DNA from: an uncultured Bacteroidales bacterium
Lineage (GTDB): Bacteria; Bacteroidota; Bacteroidia; Bacteroidales; UBA4417
NCBI GenBank assembly: GCA_903887815.1
Contig: CAISRK010000490.1
Location: 1 to 41,401 of the forward strand
Direction of reading: 5' to 3'
DNA: 41,401 nt
The notes below the pieces were generated by a model. That model was not told the DNA's origin, did not search any database, and worked only from the letters and a program-made list of their open reading frames with translations. A program made the position numbers and the translations under genes. Within the stretch, counting starts at the first letter, position 1. The number at the start of each line of letters is the position of its first letter. Positions 10,178 through 19,308 of this stretch are shown here, in pieces.

Positions 10178-10250
10178 TCGTCCCTCACGGGACTTATGAA
10201 AACTGATGATTGCTTTGAATTCTACTAATATTAAGTCCCTACGGGACTAC
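10178..10250. repeat. Inverted pair of GTCCC/GGGAC hairpins (palindromic intergenic element)
   Basis: GTCCCtcacGGGACTTA (10180-10196) and, inverted, TTAAGTCCCtacGGGACT (10231-10248). Confidence 0.7.
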
Positions 10251-10280
10251 ATAAAATTAAAATCGCATTAAGAATCAGCC

Positions 10281-11621
10281 ATGAAACTCTGGGACAAAGG
10301 ATTACCTGTAAATGAAATTATCGAAGCCTTTACCGTTGGCCGCGACAGGGAAATGGATCTTTACCTGGCCGGATCAGATGTGCTGGGAACCCTCGCCCAT
10401 ATTACCATGCTCGAAAGTATAGGGTTGCTCCAGAAAGAGGAATTATCCGCGCTCAGGCAGGCACTGGTTGAAATCTATAGCCAGGTCCGGACAAGGAATT
10501 TTGTTATCGAACCGGGTGTCGAAGACGTTCATTCGCAGGTTGAACTTATGCTAACGCAAAAGCTTGGTGATATGGGGAAAAAGGTACATTCCGGCCGCTC
10601 TCGCAACGACCAGGCCTTGGTCGATATTCGTCTTTATACCCGCGATAGTTTGCTGGAAATCAGCCTCGACATAAAATCACTTTTTACCGTTTTGCAGAAC
10701 CAGAGCGAAACATATAAGGAAGTCCTGTTGCCGGGATATACGCACCTCCAGGTTGCCATGCCATCGTCGTTCGGATTATGGTTTGGCGCCTATGCCGAAG
10801 CGCTGGCTGATGATCTTCAGTTGCTGGCTTCAGCCTATAAAATCAACAACCAGAACCCATTAGGTTCTGCAGCCGGATATGGGTCATCGTTCCCGCTGAA
10901 CCGCACATTGACAACGCAGCTTCTTGGTTTTGATGATTTGAATTACAACGTGGTTTATGCCCAGATGGGCCGGGGAAAGGTGGAGCGGATAGTGGCTTTT
11001 GCCCTGGCTAACATGGCTTCAACCATCAGCCGGATGGCAGGCGACCTTTGCCTTTTTACAAGCCAGAATTTTGGGTTTATTTTGCTACCCGACGAATTTA
11101 CTACCGGATCAAGCATTATGCCGCATAAGAAGAATCCCGACGTTTTTGAACTGATCCGGGCCCGTTGCAACAAACTGCAGTCCCTGCCGTTCGAAATTGG
11201 GTCCATCCTGGGCAATCTTCCATCCGGATATTTCCGTGATATGCAGATCATAAAAGAATCATTCCTGCCGGCCTTAATTGAAATTCAGACAATCCTTCAG
11301 ATTTCAGCTTTTGCCCTCGGGAAAGTGACTGTGAACACCCATATTCTCGATGATCCCAAATACACGCACCTGTTTAGTGTTGAGGAAGTTAACAGGCTGG
11401 TCCTTTCAGGAACTCCTTTCCGGGATGCTTATAAAATGATTGGCAAACAGGTTGAAGACGGAAATTTTAAGCCGGAAATGTTTGTGCATCATATCCATGA
11501 AGGAAGCATCGGGAATCTGTGTACCGATAAAATAGCTGAGAAATTTGAGAGGAATTATTCCGATTTTGATAAGGCGAAGGTTGATAGAACGAAAGCGGAT
11601 TTATTAAACGAGCAAGGCTAA
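10281..11621 (+). CDS. argH: Argininosuccinate lyase
   Basis: VHSQVELMLTQKLGDMGKKVHSGRSRNDQ, TTGSSIMPHKKNPDVFEL signature. Confidence 0.97.
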   Translation: MKLWDKGLPVNEIIEAFTVGRDREMDLYLAGSDVLGTLAHITMLESIGLLQKEELSALRQALVEIYSQVRTRNFVIEPGVEDVHSQVELMLTQKLGDMGKKVHSGRSRNDQALVDIRLYTRDSLLEISLDIKSLFTVLQNQSETYKEVLLPGYTHLQVAMPSSFGLWFGAYAEALADDLQLLASAYKINNQNPLGSAAGYGSSFPLNRTLTTQLLGFDDLNYNVVYAQMGRGKVERIVAFALANMASTISRMAGDLCLFTSQNFGFILLPDEFTTGSSIMPHKKNPDVFELIRARCNKLQSLPFEIGSILGNLPSGYFRDMQIIKESFLPALIEIQTILQISAFALGKVTVNTHILDDPKYTHLFSVEEVNRLVLSGTPFRDAYKMIGKQVEDGNFKPEMFVHHIHEGSIGNLCTDKIAEKFERNYSDFDKAKVDRTKADLLNEQG

Positions 11622-11634
11622 GTGATTTAAGAAT

Positions 11635-11740
11635 ATCGATCAACGATTTTTGATTTCAGAAGTGCAATGAAGTACTATTTGACAATCCGATCTTCGAAAA
11701 TCCGAAATCAGCCGTCCTTGTTCCTAAATCAAAAAAATAG
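11635..11740. repeat. Heptad-containing dispersed intergenic element, copy B (downstream of argH)
   Basis: ATCGATC AACGATT TTTGATT TCAGAAG ... TCCTTGTTCCTAAATCAAAAAAAT aligned to copy A end to end. Confidence 0.8.
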
Positions 11741-11787
11741 ACCTTCTCCTTTGTTTTCCATACAAAACGCCCATTCCTTCCGAGAAC

Positions 11788-12852
11788 CTATAACAGGATA
11801 ATTTTCTTCTCATTATCGCTTTTCCTCGCAGCTTCGATAATCAGGAGGTTAAGTAGGGCGTCCTCAGGCTCTATGGCTATGGTTCCGCTTTCGGCAATAA
11901 CCGAATAAACATTATCGTAAAAAGCCATGTAATCGCCAGGCAATGCCAGGCAGCGGGCGCGTAATTCCTTGCCCGAAACTATTGTATTCAGAATTCCGTA
12001 TGTTGAAACAGGTTCAATCCCAAATCTCCTGCTGCCCGGTTTTTTATCTTTTTTAAGCGCGGCTTCCTGAGGATCGAGTCCATATTTAATAAATGACCCT
12101 TTTGTGCCATGCACCTGGAAACGCGGTCCTGCTTCCTTTACAAAAACGCTTGCTTTAATTGTAACATTCAGGCCGGGGTAAATAAGTCTCAGGTCAAAAC
12201 TGTCGTCGGTCACACTGCCCTCGCGCTGGTTGAACAACTGGCAGAAAACGCCTTCCGGTTTCCCGAAAAGGTTTATCGCCTGGTCGATCAGGTGGGTTCC
12301 CAGATCGAAGAGAGTACCTCCGCCTTCAGTTTGCTGGTATTTCCATGCAGCCCGCACAATCTCCGGTGCGAACCTGTCGAAACGCGATTCATAATCCACA
12401 ATTTCGCCCAGGCTGCCGTGTGCGATAATCTGTTTCAGGGTGAGGAAATCGCTGTCCCAGCGGCGGTTATGGTAAGGAAAAATGAATTTGCCGGTTTCAC
12501 CGGCTAATTTTATCAGGCTTTGCGCCTGAGTGGTACTTGCCGAAAAAGGCTTCTCAATAATTACATGTTTCCTGGCCAGCACGGCTGCTTTGGCATGTGG
12601 GTAATGCAAGGCGTTTGGAGTACAGATAACCACCAGGTCGATTGCAGGGTCAGCAAGCAGATCATCAATGGAATCTGCAATTTTTATTCCGCGATATTTG
12701 CGCGCAGCCAGGGCCTGCGATGTTGCGATGGTATGCAGGTTGAAGTTGGGATTTTCCTCAATGAAAGGAGCATGGAACACTTGCCCCGAAAGGCCGAAAC
12801 CAACGATCCCGACATTTAAAGCACTTTTGTTTTTAACTGCTTTCCTATTCAT
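11788..12852 (-). CDS. Gfo/Idh/MocA family NAD(P)-dependent oxidoreductase
   Basis: VGIVGFGLSGQVFHAPFI Rossmann motif, HVIIEKPFSASTTQAQSL, WKYQQTEGGGTLFDLGTHLIDQA. Confidence 0.95.
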   Translation of the reverse strand: MNRKAVKNKSALNVGIVGFGLSGQVFHAPFIEENPNFNLHTIATSQALAARKYRGIKIADSIDDLLADPAIDLVVICTPNALHYPHAKAAVLARKHVIIEKPFSASTTQAQSLIKLAGETGKFIFPYHNRRWDSDFLTLKQIIAHGSLGEIVDYESRFDRFAPEIVRAAWKYQQTEGGGTLFDLGTHLIDQAINLFGKPEGVFCQLFNQREGSVTDDSFDLRLIYPGLNVTIKASVFVKEAGPRFQVHGTKGSFIKYGLDPQEAALKKDKKPGSRRFGIEPVSTYGILNTIVSGKELRARCLALPGDYMAFYDNVYSVIAESGTIAIEPEDALLNLLIIEAARKSDNEKKIILL

Positions 12853-12922
12853 TTTTATTACATTATTTCATTAAAACCGCAACTAAAATTTCATAAGCAT
12901 GCTTACCTTGCTTTTGATAATT

Positions 12923-14323
12923 TTAAAGCTCCGTTTCTTCACCAGCCTCAGGAATCCCGATATTATGGAATCCCCTTGATTCAAGTGTTGTTTTATACGC
13001 CAGCTGTGCATCATATTCACCATGCACCAGGAAAACCTTTTGAATCTGCGAGGTATCCTGGCATCCAACATAATCAGCCATTTCGTTGTAATCGCCATGC
13101 CCTGAAAATGCTTCGATCCGCTCGATTTTCGCTTTTACAGGATGACGCACTCCAAAAATGGAAACCTCGTCAGCTCCATCCAGGATGCGCGCGCCAAGTG
13201 TCCTTGGACCGCAATAGCCAACTGCCAGGATGGTATTGTTGGGATTTTCGATATTATTGGCCAGGTGATGCTTTATTCGCCCAGCTTCCATCATGCCTGA
13301 AGCGGAAATAATTACACAAGGCTTTTTATTTGCGTTCAATCGTTTCGAATCCTCCGGGCTTTTGATATAATAAAGGGAATTAAATCCGAACGGATCGGGG
13401 TCGGTGAGCATTACTTGGGCAACATCCGCATTCAGAATATCAGTGTGCAGGCGGAAAATGTCGGTAGCATTTACGGCTAATGGGCTGTCAACGTAAATAT
13501 TAACCCTGGGCAACAATCCCTGGTTAAAGAAATTATTAAGCGCATAAACTACTTCCTGGGTCCTGCCGATAGCAAATGATGGAATTATAACCTTACCACC
13601 ACGGTCGACACATGTTTCGCGGATTACCCTTAACAGTTCTGTTTCTGCCTCTTGCAGTGGCGGATGTAGCCTGTTGCCATAAGTTGATTCAGTGATCAGG
13701 TAATCGCACTGTGGAAAGGGCTCAGGCGATCTCAAAATCCGGCTCACAGGACGGCCGATATCACCGGTATAGGCGATCCGGGTGGTTTTTCCATTCTCTG
13801 TAATCTCGAGCGTAGCTGTTCCACTACCCAGCATATGGCCGGTATTTGTAAATTTGACTTTTATTTTATCGTCGATACGAAACTTTCGGTCGTAAGCAAC
13901 TCCAATAAACAGTTCCATACAGGCACGGGCATCCGTTTCTTTATAAATCGGCTCAACAGGGGTTAGCCCTTTTGCTACCCTGCGTTTATTGAACCATTTC
14001 ACGTCACCTTCCTGAATATGGCCGCTGTCGGCCAGCATTATGGCACACAGGTCGCGGGTAGCGCTGGTGCAGATTACCGAACCCCGAAAGCCCATTCTGT
14101 AGATATATGGGATAAGTCCCGAATGATCGATATGGGCATGTGTAAGAATTACATGATCAATTTCCGCCGGATTAAACATCAGGTTGCGGTTGAGAGCATC
14201 CGTATCGAGTCCTTTTCCCTGGAACATTCCGCAGTCGAGCAGTATTTTCTTGCCGCTTCCGGTGGTTAGGAGGTGCTTGCTTCCGGTAACTTCGCGGGCG
14301 GCGCCGATAAATTTTATTTTCAT
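12923..14323 (-). CDS. Metallo-beta-lactamase fold, beta-CASP RNA/DNA nuclease family protein
   Basis: VILTHAHIDHSGLIPYI, AYTGDIGRPVSRIL, SASGMMEAGRIKHHL, HGDYNEMADYV, VFLVHGE. Confidence 0.94.
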   Translation of the reverse strand: MKIKFIGAAREVTGSKHLLTTGSGKKILLDCGMFQGKGLDTDALNRNLMFNPAEIDHVILTHAHIDHSGLIPYIYRMGFRGSVICTSATRDLCAIMLADSGHIQEGDVKWFNKRRVAKGLTPVEPIYKETDARACMELFIGVAYDRKFRIDDKIKVKFTNTGHMLGSGTATLEITENGKTTRIAYTGDIGRPVSRILRSPEPFPQCDYLITESTYGNRLHPPLQEAETELLRVIRETCVDRGGKVIIPSFAIGRTQEVVYALNNFFNQGLLPRVNIYVDSPLAVNATDIFRLHTDILNADVAQVMLTDPDPFGFNSLYYIKSPEDSKRLNANKKPCVIISASGMMEAGRIKHHLANNIENPNNTILAVGYCGPRTLGARILDGADEVSIFGVRHPVKAKIERIEAFSGHGDYNEMADYVGCQDTSQIQKVFLVHGEYDAQLAYKTTLESRGFHNIGIPEAGEETEL

Positions 14324-14540
14324 GATATAAGTGTCTTTTTAAACGAATCATCAAATTTACTTTATATAAATACACCAACCGTAAATAAATCCAGGTATCG
14401 CAACTGATCTTTTCAATCTGATAGCTGAAAAATTCGGAATCAGATTCGCTTAATAATTAAGTCAAAAACACAAATTTAACCGTTAAAATAATTTACATAT
14501 ACCATTCTTTATCAACTATTTATATGCATTAACAATATTT

Positions 14541-14624
14541 TACTCAATATATAGAGTACTTTTACTCAATATATAGGGTATTTTTACTTTATATTATGAG
14601 TATTTTTACTCAATATATTGCGTA
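14541..14624. repeat. Four tandem imperfect 18-bp palindromes at 22-bp period (operator-like array)
   Basis: TACTCAATATATAGAGTA (14541-14558), TACTCAATATATAGGGTA (14563-14580), TACTTTATATTATGAGTA (14585-14602), TACTCAATATATTGCGTA (14607-14624); consensus TACTCAATATATTGAGTA is a perfect palindrome. Confidence 0.9.
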
Positions 14625-14630
14625 ATTTTG
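14623..14630 (+). promoter_or_regulatory. -7 element TAATTTTG for the DUF4143 ATPase
   Basis: TAnnTTTG match at the end of palindrome 4, about 30 nt upstream of the likely ATG at 14659. Confidence 0.5.
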
Positions 14631-14658
14631 TGTGTGAAATTGAGTGAAATTCATTTTT

Positions 14659-15843
14659 ATGATTAAACGTACACATTTACAACTGGTTATAAGCAGGATT
14701 AAAGAAAAGAGAAGGTTTATGCAGGTGCTTGCCGGACCGCGGCAGGTTGGGAAAACCACATTGGTTTTGCAGTTACTCGAAGAACCGGGAATCCGGGGAT
14801 TGTATGTTGCCGCCGATGATATCTCGGGGATTGGACAGTCGTGGATAGAACTTCAATGGGAAACTGCGAGGCAGAAACTGAAAACGGCTGAATCAGACTC
14901 CTTTGTTCTGATCATTGATGAAATACAAAAAATCCCGAACTGGAGCGAAACCGTAAAACGCTTGTGGGATGCCGATAGCCGCGAAAACATTCCGTTGCAT
15001 GTAATTCTGCTGGGTTCTTCCAGGTTATTGCTTCAAACAGGAATGACCGAATCGCTTGCCGGCAGGTATGAAACCATGTATATCAGCCACTGGTCGCTTG
15101 CCGAAATGCGGGAAGCTTTTGGCTGGAGCGCTGATCAGTATGCCTGGTATGGAGGGTTTCCGGGAGCAGCTTCCCTGATTCCGGATGAGGGAAGATGGAA
15201 AAACTATATTAATAACTCGCTGGCTGAAACAAGCATTTCGAAAGATATCCTGATGATGTCGCGGGTTGATAAGCCGGCATTGATGAAGCGGCTTTTCGAT
15301 TTGGGTTGCTCCTATTCGGGCCAGATGCTCTCGTTCAACAAAATACTGGGTCAGTTGCTTGATGCAGGAAATACTACCACCTTGTCGCATTACCTCGGTT
15401 TGCTGGATTCAGCCGGAATGCTTGGCGGACTTGAAAAGTTTTCACGCGATAAAGCCCGGAAACGTTCGTCGAGTCCAAAGTTCCAGGTTCACAATACTGC
15501 CTTTACCAGTGCATTGCACCCGTACGATTTCCAGAGGATCATCACCGACAGGGAAAAATGGGGACGGGTTATCGAATCGTCAGTCGGGGCTCACCTGATA
15601 AACAATGCTTACTCACAGGGATATTCATTATTCTACTGGCGTGAAGGCAATTACGAAGTGGATTTCGTACTTGAACACAAAGGCCGGGTGGTAGCTCTCG
15701 AGGTAAAAAGCGGCCATAGCCTCCGCACCGCAGGAATGATGCAATTCAGGAAGTATTATCCCGACTCGAAAATAATGCTGGTCGGACGCGAAGGCATCCC
15801 CTGGGAAGAGTTTTTATTGTTAAATCCGATGAAGTTATTCTAG
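14659..15843 (+). CDS. ATP-binding protein, AAA_14 / DUF4143 family
   Basis: Walker A VLAGPRQVGKTTLVLQLL, Walker B LIIDEIQKIPNW, SSRLLLQTGMTESLAGRYE; C-terminal FYWREGNYEVDFVLEHKGRVVALEVKSG. ORF track starts at GTG 14644; ATG 14659 more likely. Confidence 0.93.
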   Translation: MIKRTHLQLVISRIKEKRRFMQVLAGPRQVGKTTLVLQLLEEPGIRGLYVAADDISGIGQSWIELQWETARQKLKTAESDSFVLIIDEIQKIPNWSETVKRLWDADSRENIPLHVILLGSSRLLLQTGMTESLAGRYETMYISHWSLAEMREAFGWSADQYAWYGGFPGAASLIPDEGRWKNYINNSLAETSISKDILMMSRVDKPALMKRLFDLGCSYSGQMLSFNKILGQLLDAGNTTTLSHYLGLLDSAGMLGGLEKFSRDKARKRSSSPKFQVHNTAFTSALHPYDFQRIITDREKWGRVIESSVGAHLINNAYSQGYSLFYWREGNYEVDFVLEHKGRVVALEVKSGHSLRTAGMMQFRKYYPDSKIMLVGREGIPWEEFLLLNPMKLF

Positions 15844-15991
15844 CCTTTGCGAGTGATTAACAGGATCTCTATAAGCACTCATTTTACTCAGGAGTAAGTT
15901 CTACTCTGTTTGTGAAAAACTTTAATCAGTGAACAGCTTTATTAGCATATAAAAACAATACATTTGAAATTGATTCAAAAGACGGCGTAAT

Positions 15992-17224
15992 ATGGTTCTG
16001 AACTACATCTGGATTGCATTTTTTATCATAGCTTTTATCGTCGGGCTTATCCGGCTGATATTTTTCGGCGATACAGGTATATTCCCCGAAATGATGAATG
16101 GAACGTTCGATATGGCCAAAACCGGTTTCGAGATTTCGCTCGGTCTTACCGGGGTTATGACCCTTTGGATGGGGCTGATGAAAGTGGGAGAAACGGGTGG
16201 TATAGTGGCTTACATGTCGAAAGCGGTCGGGCCATTATTTCGCAAATTGTTCCCAGATATTCCCAAAGACCATCCCGCCAACGGCTCCATTATGATGAAC
16301 ATTGCCGCCAATATGCTCGGGCTCGATAATGCTGCTACCCCGCTTGGGCTTAAAGCCATGACCCAGTTACAGGAACTTAATAAAGACAAGGACACGGCCT
16401 CCAACTCCATGATCATGTTCCTGGTGCTGAATGCATCCGGGCTGACAATAATTCCTATAAGCATAATGGTTTACCGCACCCAGCTGGGTGCGGCCGACCC
16501 TTCGGATATTTTTATTCCTATACTGCTGGCAACTTTTTGCTCCACGCTCACCGGGATCATTACAGTTTCACTAATTCAGCGGATCAACCTTTTTAATAAA
16601 GTCGTTCTGTTGTATCTTGGAAGTTTTACGATATTGGTAGGATCTATTATATGGTATTTCAGTACCATTTCACAGCAGCAGGTTACAACCATTTCGGCTG
16701 TAGCCGGAAACCTGATCCTGTTCGGGATCATCTTTTCGTTTATTGTGCTGGGACTCATTAAGAAAATAAATGTTTACGATGCGTTTATCGAAGGGGCAAA
16801 AGAGGGTTTCGGAATCGCGGTTAAAATCATTCCGTACCTGGTAGCAATACTTGTTGCCGTCGGGGTTTTCCGAACGTGTGGCGCACTCGATTTCCTTGTA
16901 AAGGGCATAGGGCAGATGTTTGCCGCTATGGGTGTAAATACTGATTTTGTTGATGCTTTGCCGACTGCTTTTATGAAACCGCTGAGTGGTTCGGGTGCCC
17001 GCGGCATGATGGTGGACACCATGAAACAGTTTGGTGCCGATTCTTTTGCCGGTAGGCTTTCGTGCATCTTCCAGGGAGCGGCCGATACCACGTTCTATAT
17101 TGTTGCAGTCTATTTTGGCTCAGTCGGGATAAAAACTACCCGCTATGCTATAACTGCAGGTCTGATGGCTGACCTTGCCGGAGCAATTGCCGCAATTTTT
17201 GTGGCTTATTTATTTTTTCATTAA
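15992..17224 (+). CDS. Nucleoside-recognition (Gate) domain membrane protein, SpmA/SpmB-like fusion
   Basis: Multi-TM 410 aa; ANMLGLDNAATPLGLKAMTQLQELN and LSGSGARGMMVDTMKQFGADSFAGRLSCIFQGAADTTFY resemble spore maturation proteins A and B. Confidence 0.9.
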   Translation: MVLNYIWIAFFIIAFIVGLIRLIFFGDTGIFPEMMNGTFDMAKTGFEISLGLTGVMTLWMGLMKVGETGGIVAYMSKAVGPLFRKLFPDIPKDHPANGSIMMNIAANMLGLDNAATPLGLKAMTQLQELNKDKDTASNSMIMFLVLNASGLTIIPISIMVYRTQLGAADPSDIFIPILLATFCSTLTGIITVSLIQRINLFNKVVLLYLGSFTILVGSIIWYFSTISQQQVTTISAVAGNLILFGIIFSFIVLGLIKKINVYDAFIEGAKEGFGIAVKIIPYLVAILVAVGVFRTCGALDFLVKGIGQMFAAMGVNTDFVDALPTAFMKPLSGSGARGMMVDTMKQFGADSFAGRLSCIFQGAADTTFYIVAVYFGSVGIKTTRYAITAGLMADLAGAIAAIFVAYLFFH

Positions 17225-17255
17225 AACACCAAAGTGTTTGCAACTCAGAAAAAAC

Positions 17256-17284
17256 AAAAGGTTGCCCTTCCGGAACAACCTTTT
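17256..17284. terminator. Bidirectional intrinsic terminator hairpin
   Basis: AAAAGGTTG-cccttccggaa-CAACCTTTT, perfect 9-bp stem between two convergent genes. Confidence 0.8.
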
Positions 17285-17310
17285 ACATAATAGAAATCAG
17301 GTATTTGATA

Positions 17311-19074
17311 TTAGTTTTTTATAATCCTTGAAGATGAAATAACTCCTTCTTTATCTTTTACCAGGATCATATAAAGTCCTGGCTTCAGATTATTAACAGG
17401 TATGGTAACCCGGGATCCGTTACCGCTAAGGATTCTTGTTTCGGAAATTACAAGTTGGCCGGATGCATTGACGATTATGATTTCAACATTACCAATTGCA
17501 TTCAGCATTAATGAAACCTGGTCAGCAGCCGGATTGGGATAAACCCCGGTGATCAAACCCGATTCCTTATTCTTGTTAAGCCCGGTAATTATATTCCCGT
17601 TTATAGTGAGTAAAACAACTGCTGATGGGTTTGTAGCTGACAAAACAAAGGGAGCTGTCTGAACCGTTATACCTGTAATTACAGGATTAACTTTATATTG
17701 ACCAAAAGGCAGGGAAGTAAAGCTGAAGCGTCCTTCCGGGTCGGTATAGGTAATTCGGACAGGGTTCCCGTATGCATCGAGCAGGAGGACTTCCTGTCCG
17801 CCGGCGGATATCGATTTGCCTCCGCCAAGCAGCTGCCCGCCAACGCTTCCACCACCTCCACCAATACTGTCGAAACTTACGAGGTGGATGATATATGGGT
17901 TAAAAGGTACTCCGAGCGTAACGGGGATTGCCTGTTCCCAGAAAACAACATCACCGTAATAGGTAGGCAGGAACTGATTGCCGCCTGGAAGAGAGTCGGG
18001 TGGCGGATAAGCAAGAATAAGATAAGTCCCGTTGCTGACATTCCAGAAATTATACAACCCAACCGAATCGATAAAGGTAGTTTGAACCGGGTAATAAGCA
18101 CCAGCCGGTCCTACCCCGACTAATGACACCATCCCGAAGTTGATGGGAACGTTTCCTTCCAGGACCTGCCCGCTAAGTGTCAGATTGGCGGTTGAATCAT
18201 TTACAACCAGTATCGGGGCTGCAAAGGTGGAGGAACAACCTGTTGTATCGGTTGCGGTCAAAACAACCATATAGGTACCGTCACAGCAATAGGTGTGCAG
18301 CGGGTTTTGACCGGTAGCAGTGTTTCCGTCGCCCAGGTCCCAGGTAAAATCAGTCGGGAACTGGCTTTGGGTAATTGCGGTGAAAGCCATCTCGCGGGGA
18401 TTTCCAGCTGGCGTTGCAATAAACCAGCTCGCACATCCCCCCGGAATGGAATCCATCAGCACAAGTATAAAATCGGAAGTATCGCTGCAGCCACCGGGTG
18501 TCAGGGTTTGAAGCGTAACATTGTAAATTCCCTGCTGGGCATAGGTATGTGTGGGATTTTGAATAGTGCTTGTAGTTCCGTCGCCCATTTGCCAGAAATA
18601 GGATGCTGCAAGTCCGTTAATCACACTGCCCTGAAACGAAGCCGTAAGCCCCTGGAGACCAACCAGACTGATATAATTTGCACATGGCGAAGGTGGAATA
18701 ATAGTATCGGTACAGATGGAAAAATTAGCAGTAAACGAGGATTGGGTATTGGTATATACAAAGGATTGCAGCAACCAGTTCATGGTGCAATCATAGGTCC
18801 CGGCTGTTAAAAACGCTGCGGTTCCCGGGGTGTAAGGTATCGTCAAAGTGATTGAATACAACCCCGTAGGATCGGTTAACGTTGAGTCGGTAAACGGCAC
18901 AGGGAAATTAATACTGTCGCCGAAAACTGTAAGTGCTACCATGTGACTGCCAACGGGAAACCCGGTCTGCATTTCGGTAACATGGCCTGATACCAGCAGG
19001 GTTGCGGTTTGCGGAATACCGGCTAAACCAGCAAGAATCATTGCGAAGGCGAAAAGTAATCTGATGGATTTCAT
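17311..19074 (-). CDS. Secreted PKD-domain protein with type 9 secretion C-terminal sorting domain
   Basis: Signal peptide MKSIRLLFAFAMILAGLAG; two PKD-like repeats (FWQMGDGTTSTIQNPTHTYAQQGIYNVTL, FTWDLGDGNTATGQNPLHTYCCDGTYMVVLTATD); C-terminal GVYPNPAADQVSLML...LKPGLYMILVKD...RIIKN. Start moved to 19074 from ORF start 19146. Confidence 0.9.
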   Translation of the reverse strand: MKSIRLLFAFAMILAGLAGIPQTATLLVSGHVTEMQTGFPVGSHMVALTVFGDSINFPVPFTDSTLTDPTGLYSITLTIPYTPGTAAFLTAGTYDCTMNWLLQSFVYTNTQSSFTANFSICTDTIIPPSPCANYISLVGLQGLTASFQGSVINGLAASYFWQMGDGTTSTIQNPTHTYAQQGIYNVTLQTLTPGGCSDTSDFILVLMDSIPGGCASWFIATPAGNPREMAFTAITQSQFPTDFTWDLGDGNTATGQNPLHTYCCDGTYMVVLTATDTTGCSSTFAAPILVVNDSTANLTLSGQVLEGNVPINFGMVSLVGVGPAGAYYPVQTTFIDSVGLYNFWNVSNGTYLILAYPPPDSLPGGNQFLPTYYGDVVFWEQAIPVTLGVPFNPYIIHLVSFDSIGGGGGSVGGQLLGGGKSISAGGQEVLLLDAYGNPVRITYTDPEGRFSFTSLPFGQYKVNPVITGITVQTAPFVLSATNPSAVVLLTINGNIITGLNKNKESGLITGVYPNPAADQVSLMLNAIGNVEIIIVNASGQLVISETRILSGNGSRVTIPVNNLKPGLYMILVKDKEGVISSSRIIKN

Positions 19075-19143
19075 GGTGTAATATTTTATGTGCAGAATAA
19101 TGTTTTCTTTTAAGACACACATCATCCGTAAGGGTTGCTTGCA

Positions 19144-19151
19144 CAAAGATA
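19144..19151 (-). promoter_or_regulatory. -7 element TATCTTTG for the T9SS protein gene
   Basis: Minus-strand TAtcTTTG about 70 nt upstream of the start at 19074. Confidence 0.5.
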
Positions 19152-19252
19152 CATATTATATGAATTTATAGATGATTTATCCGTAAACACCTAATCAATA
19201 GGGTTTTGTTTGTTTAGTTTTATAAGCTTACAAGTCATTTAATGTGAAAAAG

Positions 19253-19281
19253 AAAAGGTTGCCTTTCCGGGACAACCTTTT
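19253..19281. terminator. Intrinsic terminator hairpin, near copy of 17256-17284
   Basis: AAAAGGTTG-cctttccggga-CAACCTTTT just downstream of pepT on the minus strand; 27/29 identical to 17256-17284. Confidence 0.8.
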
Positions 19282-19308
19282 CAGTAAATTCGATATGCAA
19301 TAGGCCTT

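Noticed and set aside
14415-14446. AATCTGAT...ATCAGATT inverted repeat upstream of the DUF4143 ATPase array
   Set aside because: Only 8-bp arms with a 16-nt loop in AT-rich DNA; too weak on its own
14541-14624. CRISPR array
   Set aside because: Spacers are only 4 nt T-rich and repeats are 18-bp palindromes; no cas genes
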